Below, one piece after another: positions 45,395 to 58,370 of a DNA stretch of 64,000 nt. The notes under the pieces were generated by a model, which was not told the DNA's origin, made no database searches, and saw only the letters and a list, made by a program, of their open reading frames with translations. The stretch is from Hamiltosporidium tvaerminnensis (taxonomy: Eukaryota; Microsporidia; Dubosqiidae). A program made the translations under genes and the position numbers. Numbering within the stretch: the first letter of the stretch is position 1; every line of letters starts with the position of its first letter. The stretch spans positions 682,001 to 746,000 of the forward strand of contig JAKIMF020000007.1 in assembly GCA_022605425.2 (NCBI GenBank), read 5' to 3'.

Positions 45395-47690
45395 CTAGGG
45401 CCATAGTCTTTAAAGAGCTCGGGCTGCCTCGAAAAATTTTCTTCTTTCTTCTTTATCTTGCGCCTTTTTCTTCCACTGCCTCACATTAAGAATTCTCAGA
45501 TAATTTTCTATAGCATCTATCTATTGTTTCGGTAGTCTACTCTTTGTTATTTATCCATTAGGTTTATAACTATAGAATTGATTTGCCTCTCAGTCAGGTG
45601 AATCCGTATTACATCCCCTACCCATTTTAATCTTCCCTCTTTTTTATACTAGTTACCAAATTTGATTAACGATAGAAATCATAAATTTATTATTAGTTTG
45701 CATTTTTCGCTCATTGTTTACATATTTTGACCATGTATTCGGCAGAGTATCTTTCTTTCTCGCGTGTCTAAAAGTATTTCATCTCTTTTTCTTTGAAAAA
45801 GTCTCAGATATATACATTGTAACAAGTCGTATAATACTCCTAAATATATTCCTTTTTGAAGTCTTACCTATATATCTTGATTTATTCAGGCCTTGCATCG
45901 CAAAAAGACTTTTCTTCATGCTTTTATCGGCGCCTTAATTTCCTCATCGCTATTGATATTTTTATTTAAAGAGTTTTAGATATTTAATCCATAATCCCAT
46001 TCTAACTTTCTTGAGTAAAGTTATAGAGAATTTATTAACTTCGCTAAAATAGCATTTCCCTATACTTAGTATGTTCTGATTAATCTATAATCCAGCTTTT
46101 GCTGATCTGTTGTGATTGCTCCATCGGCAGATTTTATATCTTTTTCTTTTTTGCCGATTATACTTATGTCATCGGCATATGGCATGTATAAGGTTTTTCT
46201 ATTGGAAACGGTTCCACTTCATTCAGTTTAAGCATAGGAAAAATGTTTTACATCGTAAAATTTAATATCATAATGATAGTGTGTATACTTGTCAAGCGTT
46301 TGCTTGTTCAAAAATCATTTAAAGTATCGTTTGCTATCAATCTTCTTTTTTTCGCTTTATATAAAGTTAATGTCATCATTCTCATCAGTTTTGTAGGTAT
46401 TTAAATCTCTAAGGGGATTAAACATCTATTTACGATCAATACTATCTTTAACTTGTTAATAATCTAGAAAAGGTTGATGGGTAGAAACATTATATTCGTA
46501 GCATTTTCCCAAGATCATTCTCATAATAAATATTTGAAGTGTTTTCGACCCTTCTTTAGGGAATTCACACTGATAGTCCCCGATTTTCTTCGTTTTTTTC
46601 TCTGACCAAATGCAACTATTTTGCTAAAAACTTTATAGCCAATATTTACAGAGCTATTCCTCTATAATTAGCGCATTTACCCTCGGTACCTGCTTATATT
46701 AAAGATATTATTGAGCTTATATTTCACTCAACTGGTATTATTCTTGTTCCATATGATTTTTACCGATTCGTGTATATTTTGCTTAATTTATCACCTCCTA
46801 TATTTTAAAAGCACTGCTGAACTTCTATCTTCCTCAGGTGATCTATAATTTATTAAACTATGGTAGCAGGTATTGCTTCATTGGAGCTTAGGATCTTCGA
46901 TAGGTTTCAATATTTTTTTTCTCTATATTATTATGACCTTCTTCCCTGTCCGATTTATCTTCTTCTGATGCAGTTTAGAAGGCTTTTAAAATATTTAGCC
47001 CATGTATCTAAAATTTCTTTTAGATCTGCAAAAACTTTACCTTTCTTTTCTTCTAGAAGATTGGTTTTAGGTACAAAGCCCCGTTTCTCATTTATTATTA
47101 ACCCATCAATTCGCTTTATTTTTTACTTTATGCCATTTTTCTATTTCTTCTGGTATCTGGATGTCTCTCACTCCTTTCTTAGCATTAAATACGGTTTGTA
47201 TTGGTTCTCGCAGTACATAACTCTTGTTTTATGCATGTGATATTGACTTCTATGGTTTTGATTCTAGGCTTTATTTCGTTGGTTTATGGTATTATTACAC
47301 TCTTGTTCGCACTATGAATCATGTTTCTAATGTTTTTTAAACCTCAATACATCTTCTGGCAGTTTCTTTTATCGTTTTCTTTATCTTGATCAGGGTATCA
47401 TCTATGTCAGTCTTATATAAGGCTTGTTGAATTATGAGTCTATTCATCATAGGCACTATAACCTTATACGGGCCTTGGCCTCCCTCAGCGATGCTGCATT
47501 ACCGGTCTCTTTCCAGTAAGGTTCGTTTATATTTTTGGGTTTCGCAATAAGATGGTTTTAAAGAATGTTTTATTAGACCTATGCTCAAGCTTTGAGGACC
47601 GGTCTCTTTAAGTCGCCTCTTTGCGACAGGCAGAAAATACTTCAAGCCTAATTCTGCTCCTGGCATGGTGGGAAATAGAGTCTATTAGAC
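45395..47690 (-). mobile_element. Decayed non-LTR retrotransposon (LINE) of arthropod-like type
   Basis: A second LINE type, unrelated to R4. Minus-strand remnants keep the standard order: a linker with KTIKETARRC (~47350); NYRGIAL (46669-46650) and YKVFSK; QCEFP plus KCYEYNVSTHQPFLDY, the finger and motif A region (~46540-46450, with DSIDR); the catalytic YADD box at 46179-46168 in MPYADDISIIGKKEKD; and a C-terminus with RLKWVGDVIRI (~45630) and VRQWKKKAQDKEERRKFFEA (~45470-45415). Stops throughout. A hairpin GTCGC-GCGAC lies at 47612-47627 in the 5' part. This ORF type is widespread in arthropod genomes, which suggests transfer from a host; the clade is not assigned. Confidence 0.82.
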
Positions 47691-47887
47691 CTATAAAAAT
47701 AAATATTATGCAAATTAACGAGAATTAAAGAAATAAATATCAAATTATATACAGAAAAGACAATATATGTATAGGTAGTACATATTTGATATTATAAATA
47801 AATATAATTTTTTACTTAGTTTATCTTTATTCTTCAGAAAAGTCATATTATTTGTATTTGTGGCATGTCTCTTAACTTTTAATATTG

Positions 47888-48001
47888 ATGAAACTAGAAA
47901 TTGCAAGGCTTAATGAAGCTATAAAAATATCAAAACTACTAAAGGATGCATGTGAGGAACGATTGGATATTTTAAATTATATGTCTAGTAAAGTTAGTTA
48001 A
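47888..48001 (+). CDS. Possible 37-residue coiled-coil micro-ORF
   Basis: An ATG-to-TAA frame of 37 codons, MKLEIARLNEAIK... with even spacing of Leu/Ile and charged residues, predicted as one amphipathic helix. It lies just outside the right arm of inverted duplication 2. There is no CCC signal, so it may be a gene end, a remnant or chance. No family is proposed. Confidence 0.25.
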   Translation: MKLEIARLNEAIKISKLLKDACEERLDILNYMSSKVS

Positions 48002-50848
48002 GGAATTTTATAGACACTCAATATTTAAAAATAGGTTAGGTATTTCGTTTTTTCAATTCTTTTGAAAATTTGATTTTTTACTTCGCAAGATTATATCTGA
48101 GTATTATATTGTACAAGTTTATATCAAGGAACACTTGATAAAAAAATTAAAGGATTTTCCGGAACAATAGTTCGAATATATCGCCTTTATATGAGAAATT
48201 AAAAGAGAAATAGTAGCATGTTGAATGTAGAAAATTTCAAGAAGTTTGCTTCAAATAACTAAAAGTGAAAAATTTAAAAAAAGTATGACTTGTTGAAAAA
48301 TACTTTATATTTTCAAAAATTTGCTATTGAGATGACATATGTCATAATATGAGATGTAATTGATACAAATTACTATAAAACGTATCTTAAGAAGCTCAAT
48401 ATACTTATAAGAATAGAAATATATATACAATCGAGGGTGTTCAATAATACAGTTGAAACCTTTTTTAAGATCTAAAAAGTTATTTAAATCATAAAATCTT
48501 CGAAGAATTTAAAGAAATGGTATTATAGGAAACATGTAATGAGCGGAACCTACAGGAAACACATGTAATTATTAATGACACTAAACAATGAAAACAGTGT
48601 AAAAGAAATAACCACCAAAATTATTTGCCTAAAGATATGAAAAAAATGTGGGAAATTAAATCTATGACCTTAAGCCTTTAGAAATAAATCAAATATAAAA
48701 TAAAACAAGATATGAAAAAATCTGCAAAATTTATTTAAAAATAGTTCAAATCGAATACTTCGTAAATTTCTGCATTATAAATCTATTAACTTAAGTCGTA
48801 AAATAATTAAAAGGGTTGTGATACAACCACGTCAACGGCTGTTTCACAATGTTTTGCACCGAAGATTACCCTCAAAAAAATATATAAATTAAAACTTAAA
48901 TTCATTTTTTGAATTGTGGTTGGAGAAATTTATCTATTCAAAAAAATTTTAAAAATTCTATTTGTAGAAAAATGAACAATCTTTAAATATTTTTTTAAAA
49001 AAATTAATGTTTCAGAATATAAAATAAAGTCTTATTCAAAAATTTATTGAATAGAATTGATTTAAAATAGAAATTTCAATTTTTTAATAATAGAAACAAC
49101 CTTCAAAAAATCTTTAGTAATAAAATATCACTATCTTCGCTCGATAGTGTATCGTGATTTATTTTTTTTCACTTAAATTATTATTTGCAAAACAGTTAAC
49201 CTAGTTAGCAAAAAGAGAATCAAATCATTTTCACAAAATTATATTTTAATTTGTAAAATAAAAAAGCACATTTAAGTAATAGCATAATATAAATACATCT
49301 AAACGTAAAATATATATAATTTACTTTGTTTAAAGTTGATATATCAAGTTTTTATATATTTGGAAAATAATAATAAAATGATACACCTAATCTACTGTAT
49401 AAATTTTCAGAGATGATTACATTTCTAATCAATAGAAAAGTTTAAAAAGAACTAGACTTCATAAAAATAATCACTAGTTTTCTACTATGATTTCAGACAA
49501 AAAACAAATTTGAATTTTAATTCATAAAATATTTCTGTATAATGATTAATTTATAGTATTTATGTCGAAAATATCAGTTGAACTTAAATATTAACTAAAT
49601 TTAAATTATAAATCTTTAAATTTCCAGTTAAATATTTTCTTCGCTGTTTTTATATTCAAATATCTCTAGCGTGATATTTAATGTGTTAACAAAACATTAA
49701 ATTCAATATCTTACATAAAATAATGTTCGTTTTAATTTAAATTAAAAGAATCGTTATGGAACAGTTTTTGAAACATAAATATGTTATTGAAAATGTATCT
49801 AATGCAAACAAAATATAATGTTTGGTTTTAAATTGCTAGTTAAAAACGAATAATTATATGAAAGAAATGTAAAATTTATATTGAATTCTATGAATACAAC
49901 ATTATTTTAATTACTTTATTCAATTCTTTTTTAAAAAAACTAAATAGAATGATTTTTGAATAAGTTGACGATCGAAGAAAAATTTATACACGAAAAGCAA
50001 AAATATATTTAATAAAAACTTTTCAATAAAACGAATAACATAATATAAGCTATATCTAAAAAAACCTAAAATAGTTTTGAAGTAAGTATATAAAAACTAA
50101 AATATATATATGCCTTAAACTGAAAATCAAATACCATCTATATAAAAATAGTAAAAGTATTTACACTTATATTCTGTATTATAAATTTTTATGAGAATTA
50201 AAGATTTAAGAAACATAAATATTTGAAAATAGAATTTTCTTTGACCGAAAAAATCTGTTTAAATCCAGAAATTTCTAAACATTTTAAACTGGTAATATTA
50301 GAAAATTGTGAATTAAATTAATTGAACAATTTATCTTCACATTTTGAGAGATTTAAACAAATAAATAAAATACGGTTTCTGATCTAATAAATCCTAAATC
50401 CTAAAGATATTTTTTTCTATAACATTGTAAGAAAATTTTTGTAATCATATTTGATGTGAATTTATTTTTTTTAAATATTCTAGTATATTATAAATTATAA
50501 CGTTCTTTATTTAAAAATGATTTTACTCTAATATTTTTAAAAGAATAGAACGAAACTATAAATGAGGTTATATAAAATCATATTCAAAGAAAGTCAATAC
50601 TAGAAATTATTAATAATAGTTTATTCATTGGTTTAGGTATTCCCATCATCTTGCTTTTTTTAAATATAGCAAAGCAAGTATTAAAATAAATTGAATTATA
50701 TTTTCTTGGCGAATCTTTACATTTTGTTTGCTACATCTAAAGTATTAGTAACAATTTTTTTTTAATTTTCAGGAAATTTTGTAAAAAGTTCTATTTTACA
50801 TAATAAATGGGGAATTTTTTTAAATTTATTGTTAATTCTAGTTAAATA

Positions 50849-51593
50849 TGAAATATAAAATTACTTTATTTAAAAATATCACGTCTTTTTTAAACCAGTG
50901 GTACGTGCTATATTTGCTTTCATTACATTAACTCAGTTCTGGATTTAACATAAATATCTGCTATCCAACACTCTAACAGTACCCCTTTCGATACCTAAGT
51001 CCCTGAGCCTTTCATCTAAAAGGCATGTAAAACCTAATAAATAGGCGAGGCGGTTGTCCGGTGTTCGTTAATGTCCGTTGCATTGGGTGTGATCGAAGGT
51101 TGAAGCCCCCTCCATAGGCACCCCGAGACTATGCAGCATTTCCACTTAATCTACACAATCTGAACCCAAAAAACTTCTGCTAAGATATATTTCGGAGATT
51201 TACATAGAGCCCACTTAGACAGTGCAATGTCATACCAACAGATATAACCTGCTACTTAGCTTTCCTGGCTTTAAATGGTTTTTTGTTTTATATCTCCCAA
51301 GCGCTAATCTTTTAAACCGAGTGAGCAAAGCTAGGTTTCCATACTTTTACAATGGCAATTACTTGCATGTTCAGCTACTCTTAATCTTGTTGCATAAAAA
51401 ACTACAAATAAATTTGTAGAAAAAGTTTCTCCATTTCTTAGACCTCTCCTCTTCATAACAACTCCCATGGAACAACCGAAGATGTAGTATGGTTGTATTC
51501 CCACCAAAAATCCAAAAAAAAGATTTTCAGAGCAGTTTCACACGCTCATTGCCAAGCAGAAAGTTTTTTTGTGGTTATCCTCCCGCTACTTTT
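50849..51593 (+). repeat. ~740-bp non-autonomous retroelement, copy F (12-bp TSD)
   Basis: Flanked by TCTAGTTAAATA at 50837-50848 and 51594-51605. It is the arm partner of copy D and almost identical to it. The 65-codon frame at 51222 is the same in both arms only because of duplication. Confidence 0.9.
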
Positions 51594-51605
51594 TCTAGTT
51601 AAATA

Positions 51606-52245
51606 AAAAATACAAAATTCTAATTTACCTAAAGTATTTAAACACATCCGATATTTTCCTTTGCATTTATTATATTTTTGATGAAATGAACAACCACATT
51701 TTAAATTATCGTTACTTACTATAATTTATAAATTTTAAACTATATTTTTAGTTGAATAATAGTGGTAAAAAGAAATGATGAATAAAAAATTTCATGAAAC
51801 ATTATACTAACTGAATAAGAATTAATAGGCTGGGTTTATTTTTTAGTCGAAAAAGAAATTTTCAGTTTCAAAACATATTTTCATAATTTTTTATTCATAA
51901 AAACGATTTCGTGATTTTTTAGGAATAGAATAATTTTACCAAAATAAAAAGCCAAGATTTATTTAAATTTTTATTGAATTTATAAACAATTTAGAAGTGA
52001 AAACAGTTAAACCTGTAAAAAAAGCCATTTATAAAACACATTTTGTTTAACAGGAAAAAATTACCAGTTAAATTAAACCATTTCGTATTGTTACGAAAAA
52101 TATAATATCATTGAACTAATTTAACTCATAATCGATATAAAGTAACTAAGCTTTCAAATAGAATAATTAAAATTGAGGCATTTTAAAAAATTTAAAAAAC
52201 ATGTGTTAGAAAAAAGTATAAATAGAGATAAATCTCATAAAATAG
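51606..52245. other. Upstream intergenic region of RhoGAP-like copy 2
   Basis: Mirror of 27798-28438; gene-free. Confidence 0.5.
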
Positions 52246-53031
52246 ATGATAGACTATATTTTAAACGTGAAGAAAAAAGATAGGAGAAAAATATCATATT
52301 GGAAGCTAAATAAACAAGAAAAAAAATGTCTTCATCATTATTGTTTTATGAAAATGCTTCGATTACATAGAATAGAATATTATGACAAAGCGATATTTTT
52401 TTTAGGCGATTTTCTTTGTTTTTGCTTCAAAACCAAAATCAGACCTAAACAAAAAAAATACCTAGATCCTATAGTATTCAAATTAATAGAAAACATAATC
52501 AAAAGTGAGCCAACAATTGTGAATATGTTTCTTCATCGTGGTGAATTACCTGATACACATACGAAAAATGCGCAGTTAAATAGAATAAAAAAATATGGTT
52601 TAAAGGAATTGTCAATAGAACAAATTGCAAACTTGCTTATAAGTCTTGTTAAATCATATGGAGGGTTATTTCATAGAGAGCTAGCATACCAATTACATGA
52701 TGCACTTTTTATTGAACCAGACTATGAGGATTTTGGATACTTTGAGTATTATATGAGATTTGCATTTACAGAAACCGAAAGGAAACTTTTTAGAGAGCTT
52801 AAAAGCATGTGGATACATTTAAGCGAATGGAAACATACTGTATTAACAGATTTGATTTTTGCTAATCTCGATATGTATTTTCCAGAATGCTTATACTTCA
52901 ACAAACACAACATAAATACCCAAATAAAATTGATAAATTATTTTAACGACTTTAATTTTAATGATGTGCCAATAGTTTTAATAAAAAAAGCAACTTTTAT
53001 GTTTGAAAAAATTATGGCCAAAAGAAAATAG
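52246..53031 (+). CDS. RhoGAP-domain-like protein, copy 2
   Basis: The 261-residue partner of the gene at 27012-27797, with Phe instead of Ser at residue 205 and otherwise the same protein. All RhoGAP-like features described for copy 1 (Arg98 finger position, the LLISLVKSYGG helix, the NLDMYFPECLY block) are kept. Unlike the neighbouring TPR gene, neither copy is broken, so both may be expressed. Residue 205 lies two before the Asn of the NLA-like motif, so the change could matter. Confidence 0.6.
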   Translation: MIDYILNVKKKDRRKISYWKLNKQEKKCLHHYCFMKMLRLHRIEYYDKAIFFLGDFLCFCFKTKIRPKQKKYLDPIVFKLIENIIKSEPTIVNMFLHRGELPDTHTKNAQLNRIKKYGLKELSIEQIANLLISLVKSYGGLFHRELAYQLHDALFIEPDYEDFGYFEYYMRFAFTETERKLFRELKSMWIHLSEWKHTVLTDLIFANLDMYFPECLYFNKHNINTQIKLINYFNDFNFNDVPIVLIKKATFMFEKIMAKRK

Positions 53032-53575
53032 AAATTTAAACATTTTTTTTCTATTTTTTGAGAAAATTATATGGCTATTTTTTTCCAGGATATATCTTCA
53101 AATAGAACAAAAAAGTTGATTCGAAATGATTACAATCAACGGGTAATTGATTGAATATAATTTTTCTAAAATAGGAATTATATCTAATTTATATTCAATG
53201 AATATATTAACAGAAATCAATTTAATTTTAATAATATTCTAAACCTAGCCTTCGCTATTTTAAAAGAATGATCACAGTTTACAGATGAAAAAAAGGGAAA
53301 TATTGTATAGAAAAATATAGGGTAAAGAAATATAGAAATGCTGAGTTAAATTTTAAAAATATTTATAAATATATTCTGAAAGATACTAAAAATATCTTGA
53401 ATCACAAAAAAATATCTGAGATTTTCTTGTAATATTTATTCCTAGAATAATATTATATACCATGTTCTTGTACATTTTTAGATATAATTAAGATATATTT
53501 GGTCATGATGATGCTTTAAATAAGTTATCTCTGAATATTAATTTATTATTTTTTCAAATTATATTACTTTGTACT
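53032..53575. other. Intergenic stretch between convergent genes (mirror)
   Basis: Mirror of 26470-27011; gene-free and AT-rich. Confidence 0.5.
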
Positions 53576-56480
53576 TTATATTTCTTTCTGCACAATATTA
53601 TTCTTTAATATAATAAGAATTTCTTGGATTTGATTCTTCGTTTCACAATTTCTTGAAATATTTAGGCAATTTTGAATTAATTCCACTTCTTCAAACCATC
53701 GATACTTTTTCTAAGAAATAATAAAGGAAATCGGAATATTCCGGTTCAAAGAATCTTAAAAAATTTATAAATATAGATTCGCATATTTTAGGTTCCATTA
53801 ATGCACATATTAATAATTTAATACACCACACTAAACAATTCTCATAATTCAAAGTAATAGCCCGTTCGATAAACTCAAAGCTATTTTCATAATCCTTTTC
53901 TTCTAAGTATTTCAATGCTAAATACGCCCAAGATTTATAATTATTTTTGAATTCTATTGCTTTATAGAACCAATTGTAAGATTCTTCGGTATTTAAAAGA
54001 ATTAATCCAATAAAATTGTAAAAGTCCTCATTTCTTTGAATTAAGGAACTATTTTTAATAAATTTGGTAACAATTATATCCTCAAAATCAGAATTTATTT
54101 CGTTTCTAATAAATTTATCCTTAAATTTAATCGAATTCAAAATAAATTGACTTTGGATATAAAACTCATCTTCAAGTTCATTTTTTTTATCCATAAAAAT
54201 GTAAAAATCAATTTTAAGTTTAAGAATAAAATCTTTAAAAATCTTATACTCAGCTTTAAGTAGTTTTTGGCAATCTTCACTGTATTTATTGAATTCATTC
54301 GGTGTTTTTCTCATAATATTGTTATATGAAGTTAATTTTTCAAAATTCAAGCATTCTCGTACGATTTGTATTTCATTTTCATCAAAATTAAATTCTGAAT
54401 TATTTATCTCGGAATTTAATCTATTGATTTCAAACAAAGATTCTTCTGAATTTCCTAAAATATTTAATAATTTAATTTTTTTTAATATGAGTACGTGTGA
54501 TTTAAATTTAAACATCGATTTCTCTAAGATGAGAATAGAATTTTCAAATCTATTTAGTCCTTCCAAAGAATCTGCTAAATAAACATAACATTCGAAGTCT
54601 TCTTTTATTGAAATAGCTTTTTGAAAACTATTTTCTGCTTTAAGAAATTCATTTTCCTTAAAATATAATTTTCCTAATTCAAAAAAATATGCAAATTGAT
54701 TTTTTCTATAAACAAAATTATTTTCTAAGAAGGATATAGCTTTTCTCGTTCCATATTTTATATTATAACACATTGCCAAATCTACTGCATAATTCTTTGA
54801 ATCATTGAACGCCAATTCAAAATAATATATCTTTTTATCTAAATTATCTTGTAATTCTCCTAATTTATAATTTGCTCGATGATTTAATCTATTTTTTTGA
54901 ACACTCGTTTCTAAAAATACAATCTTATCATCAAAATTATCTGAAAGTATCGCTTTGAAAAAATAGAAATTGCTGTCTTTATCAAAAATATCACTATCAT
55001 ATAATTCAAAATAATTTTGCCTTTGAAATTCTATTTTTGAACAAATAGAAACATAGAAAATCTCTTCAATAATTTTTTTTAGAGTTTCTTTTGTTTTATC
55101 ATCTATTATTTTTAATTTACTCTTATTTTTTTCAAGTCTTTCATAGAATTTTATAAATTTATCATTTACGTAAGTTTTAAATTCTGTTTTCTTTGTCTCA
55201 TAATCTGTCGCACATTTGAAATTTGATCCTATAATTTCAATTTTTATCGAATCCGTGTTTTTAATTCGAATTTTCATTAGTTTTTCATTTAATGAAATAT
55301 TTTCATTATCAGCAAAATTCTTATTACAATCTAAATAGTTGTTTTCTAGATTAAAAATAATCATTTCATCAATATTGTTTTGAAATATATATTCCAAAGA
55401 ATTCTCGAAATCTACACATTCATTTAAAGCAAAAATAATCATATACAATGTTTCTAAATCTTCAAAACTGACTTTATTTTTAACATCATTAATTTCATCA
55501 AACATTTTATAATCAAAATACAATTTTACTAAAAAGTCATAAATTCTAGAAGTTTTAAATTTCAAACAATCAACGCTTTCATAATATTTTATTATAGGCT
55601 GTATAACAGAAATGTTTTTTAAATCTTTTTGTTGAATAGTATAATTGATTTTTAAACACATGGAAAATAAGCTTTGTTCAATTAAATATTCCGTATTTAG
55701 ATCTATAAAAAAAGGCTGAAAAGATCTATTTTCTCCGAAATCCATCCTGTATAAATTTATAATGTTTTCAATTGATACATTTTTGTTCCCGGACTTGATA
55801 AAATTATCAATTTTTTCTTTTTTTGTTTTATCAAATTCCAAATAAATATCGGCGATATGGAGTTTTAATATATCAAAATAAAAGATTTCCTGATTAATGT
55901 TCTCTGCTACTAAATCAATCTTAATTCGTTCCTTTTCTAATCTTATTTTATTTTTAATTTCCTTTTCCGAAAATAGAACTCTTTTTTTATAAATTTCATA
56001 ACAAAATTTCGTATAAATTTCTTTAATTTTAATAAAATACTCTCCAAAATATCGCTCTTTCTCGATTTTGATATCACAAAGAAATTCAACATATTTTTCT
56101 CCTTCAGAAAGCTGTTCTAATGTTTTCTTTATTAATTCTTGATATTTTTCTATTTTATTATTTTCAAAATATTTATCACAAAGAAATTTATAATAAACCA
56201 AGTTTTCTTCTTCTACTTTTTCTGAAGTCAATAAAAATTTTTTGTTTAGTGATTTTACAATTCCTTGTAAATATTTCTCTTGCAGAGGTAATATTTTGTA
56301 TAATTCTATTGATTCCTCTATATCATTTAAATCATCACTCCTTTCGGCCAAAATATATGCTTTTAAAAAGTAAAGTTCATCTTCTTCTGAGATTGATAGT
56401 CCAATATCACATTGCTGTAATGCATAGGAATAATCTTTTTTTAAAATATTTATTTTAATTTCTTTGTATAAATTCTGCAT
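53576..56480 (-). pseudogene. TPR-repeat protein, Ski3-like candidate, C-terminal frameshift
   Basis: The inverted partner of 23565-26469. Its frame is open across the site where the left copy has an extra C. An extra A in a homopolymer (T run at 53706-53710) shifts the frame near the end, so the protein stops at 53691 after YYFLEK plus four foreign residues, losing about 38 C-terminal residues. The original stop is still present at 53576-53578. About a dozen amino-acid differences separate the copies. The product would be 929 residues, nearly full length, and may still work. The family argument is as for the left copy. Confidence 0.75.
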
Positions 56481-56485
56481 AAATA

Positions 56486-56488
56486 GGG
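56486..56488 (-). promoter_or_regulatory. CCC start signal of the TPR gene, right copy
   Basis: Same AAATCCCTATTTATG arrangement as at 23557, on the minus strand. Confidence 0.65.
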
Positions 56489-56829
56489 ATTTCAGTATTT
56501 TAAATTGTTTTGAAAACAATCTGATACGGATTTTACAAGTAAATATGGTATGTGGAAATTTAATTATTCATGAAAGTGATTTTACAAGCAAATAATTATT
56601 CGCTTTAATAGATCTAAACAATATTTAAATATGAAAAATCATAATTTCTTGTTTTAACAGAAGTAAGAGAAATTCGGGGTTATTAATCTACTTAAGTTCA
56701 ATTAACGGTTTTAATATTTTAAGATTTTATCAAAGTATTTGAGTATTAATATACTTTTATTTAAAAAGATCGTATATTATGGTTTATAGTTTGATGTTAT
56801 CCGATTGCCCAATTTATTTTAATTTATAT

Positions 56830-58370
56830 AATAATTACTCCTGCTCTTCTTGGGGTTGTAGGTTATTGAAAATACCTTGAAATAATAAAATGCAGCAGTT
56901 TAATCTCACAACACATAGGTCATTTGGGCAATGTAGATTAAATTTATTCGATTATTCACTTTAAAGCTATCTATCAACAGCCAATTGCCTTAATAAAATA
57001 TTATATAGTAGTACTTCGGCTTGGGCTGGCTGAATTCATTGAGTTAGCATGCAGTAAAAGCAATGTTAGTAAAAAACAAAATATATCTAAGTTCGGGTTT
57101 AAAAACCATTTATACCTTTCTTGTAAAAACCTAGAAGAACCTTGGATAGTTCGAGTTAAAAAACGAAAATGCAACTCTTATATTATCTAGAAGGTACAAA
57201 GAATTATCGACTAAGAGAGCAAGCATCCTAAACGTAAAGAATAATCATAACATCTATTTTGGCCTATAAAGACATTTTACATTTAAAATACGGATAACAG
57301 AGGAAGTCAAAAAGAAGAAATTAGAAGAAACTCAACTAGCTAACTTATGTAGTGAAATGGAAAACGAAAACTTCAATCAAATTTATATACTTCTGAAAAA
57401 TGTCAAACTAATACATATTAATGACTCCTTAAGAGGGTTCAAGAATATAAGGATAAGACCGGGCGAAGAACATTGTTCTGCTATGTTCAGAATAGAAAGT
57501 ATTTTGGTGAGCAGAAGGTTGTGTCAACATTAAAACAACCTATAAAGGCCTTAGATCGCGTAGCGACAAATTGTTCGAAAATATATGGTAATGACTATAC
57601 TAGTTGGCACAACGAAGAGGTAGAAGCATAGACTTAATCTTTCTAAATAGATATAAATTCAAATCTTCAAAACGAATTAGAAGTGACTCAGTTCAGTAAA
57701 TTTATGAAAATGAGTTGCGGAGATTAAACTTCAGTAAAACACTAAATCAAAATTCTGAATAATAGACCAGATATTTCATTTTAGACAGTAAAAAAATATG
57801 ATAGCCCTTATTAATTCGAAATCACCTCTAAATGTTGAATGCAAAAAGTTGAAAACAAAAGAAGTATAAGCATGACTTATTGGCCAAGGAATAGGTCGTT
57901 TTTATAAGTTGGTTTTGAGCTAATCCTTTTGTGATGACTTGAGAGGGTATTGTAACAAAACACCATAAGTCATATCTCAAAAGACGGCAATTACCCATAA
58001 ATGTAGGTATATTTAATCGATACTACTTAAGAAGACTATCGAAACAATTTTTTTTATCGATGAAGAGTACTTGAGTCGGGACCAAATAACGAATAGAGCT
58101 GGAAGAGTGCGTCATTAATGCAATTGAAGGATTTGTTATGTAAAATAACCAAAGCCACTCTATAGAAAAATAAAAACGAGGAATATGGTGTAAAATAAGC
58201 CAAATTCGAGATATATTGAGCCTCATAAATTAAATAACGTAACATTGATGGATAAACCAACAATAAACTTAAGTTGAAGGTTTGATCAATAGGAATAGAA
58301 GGAAGAGCCTAAAACATTATAGAATATAATTTAAAGAGAGAAAAATTTTAATAACCGGTTTTTAATGTAA
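56830..58370 (+). mobile_element. Decayed R4/Dong-type LINE fragment (right arm and beyond)
   Basis: Plus-strand similarity to the R4 ORF from just before VSVYKYLG (about 56850) through the SSKRI region (57665) to the C-terminal part near 58030-58110 (AAGAAGACTATCGAAACAAT). Many stops and indels. Up to 57724 it equals the left-arm fragment; beyond that it is a different R4 copy. Confidence 0.8.

Larger units (their letters stand above)
48067..57724. repeat. Inverted duplication 2, right arm (~9.66 kb)
   Basis: Inverted counterpart of 22323-31970. The inner end is at AATTTGATTT (48067-48076), the outer end at GCGGAGAT (57717-57724) inside an R4 remnant. Gene order is mirrored: gene-free stretch (48067-50836), repeat copy F, RhoGAP-like gene, TPR gene, R4 remnant. 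Confidence 0.95.

Noticed and set aside
46860-47240. 126-codon plus-strand ORF at 46860
   Set aside because: It runs antisense to the decayed LINE, whose ordered RT motifs are on the minus strand.
53691-56519. Start of the TPR gene at the in-frame TTG (56519 and 23526)
   Set aside because: The first ATG, thirteen codons later, has a CCC box five bases upstream in both copies.
22323-57724. The inverted arms as a plasmid-like, viral or telomeric palindrome
   Set aside because: Arms hold ordinary genes and transposons, the spacer is 16 kb, and no telomere repeats, replication genes or terminal hairpins are seen.
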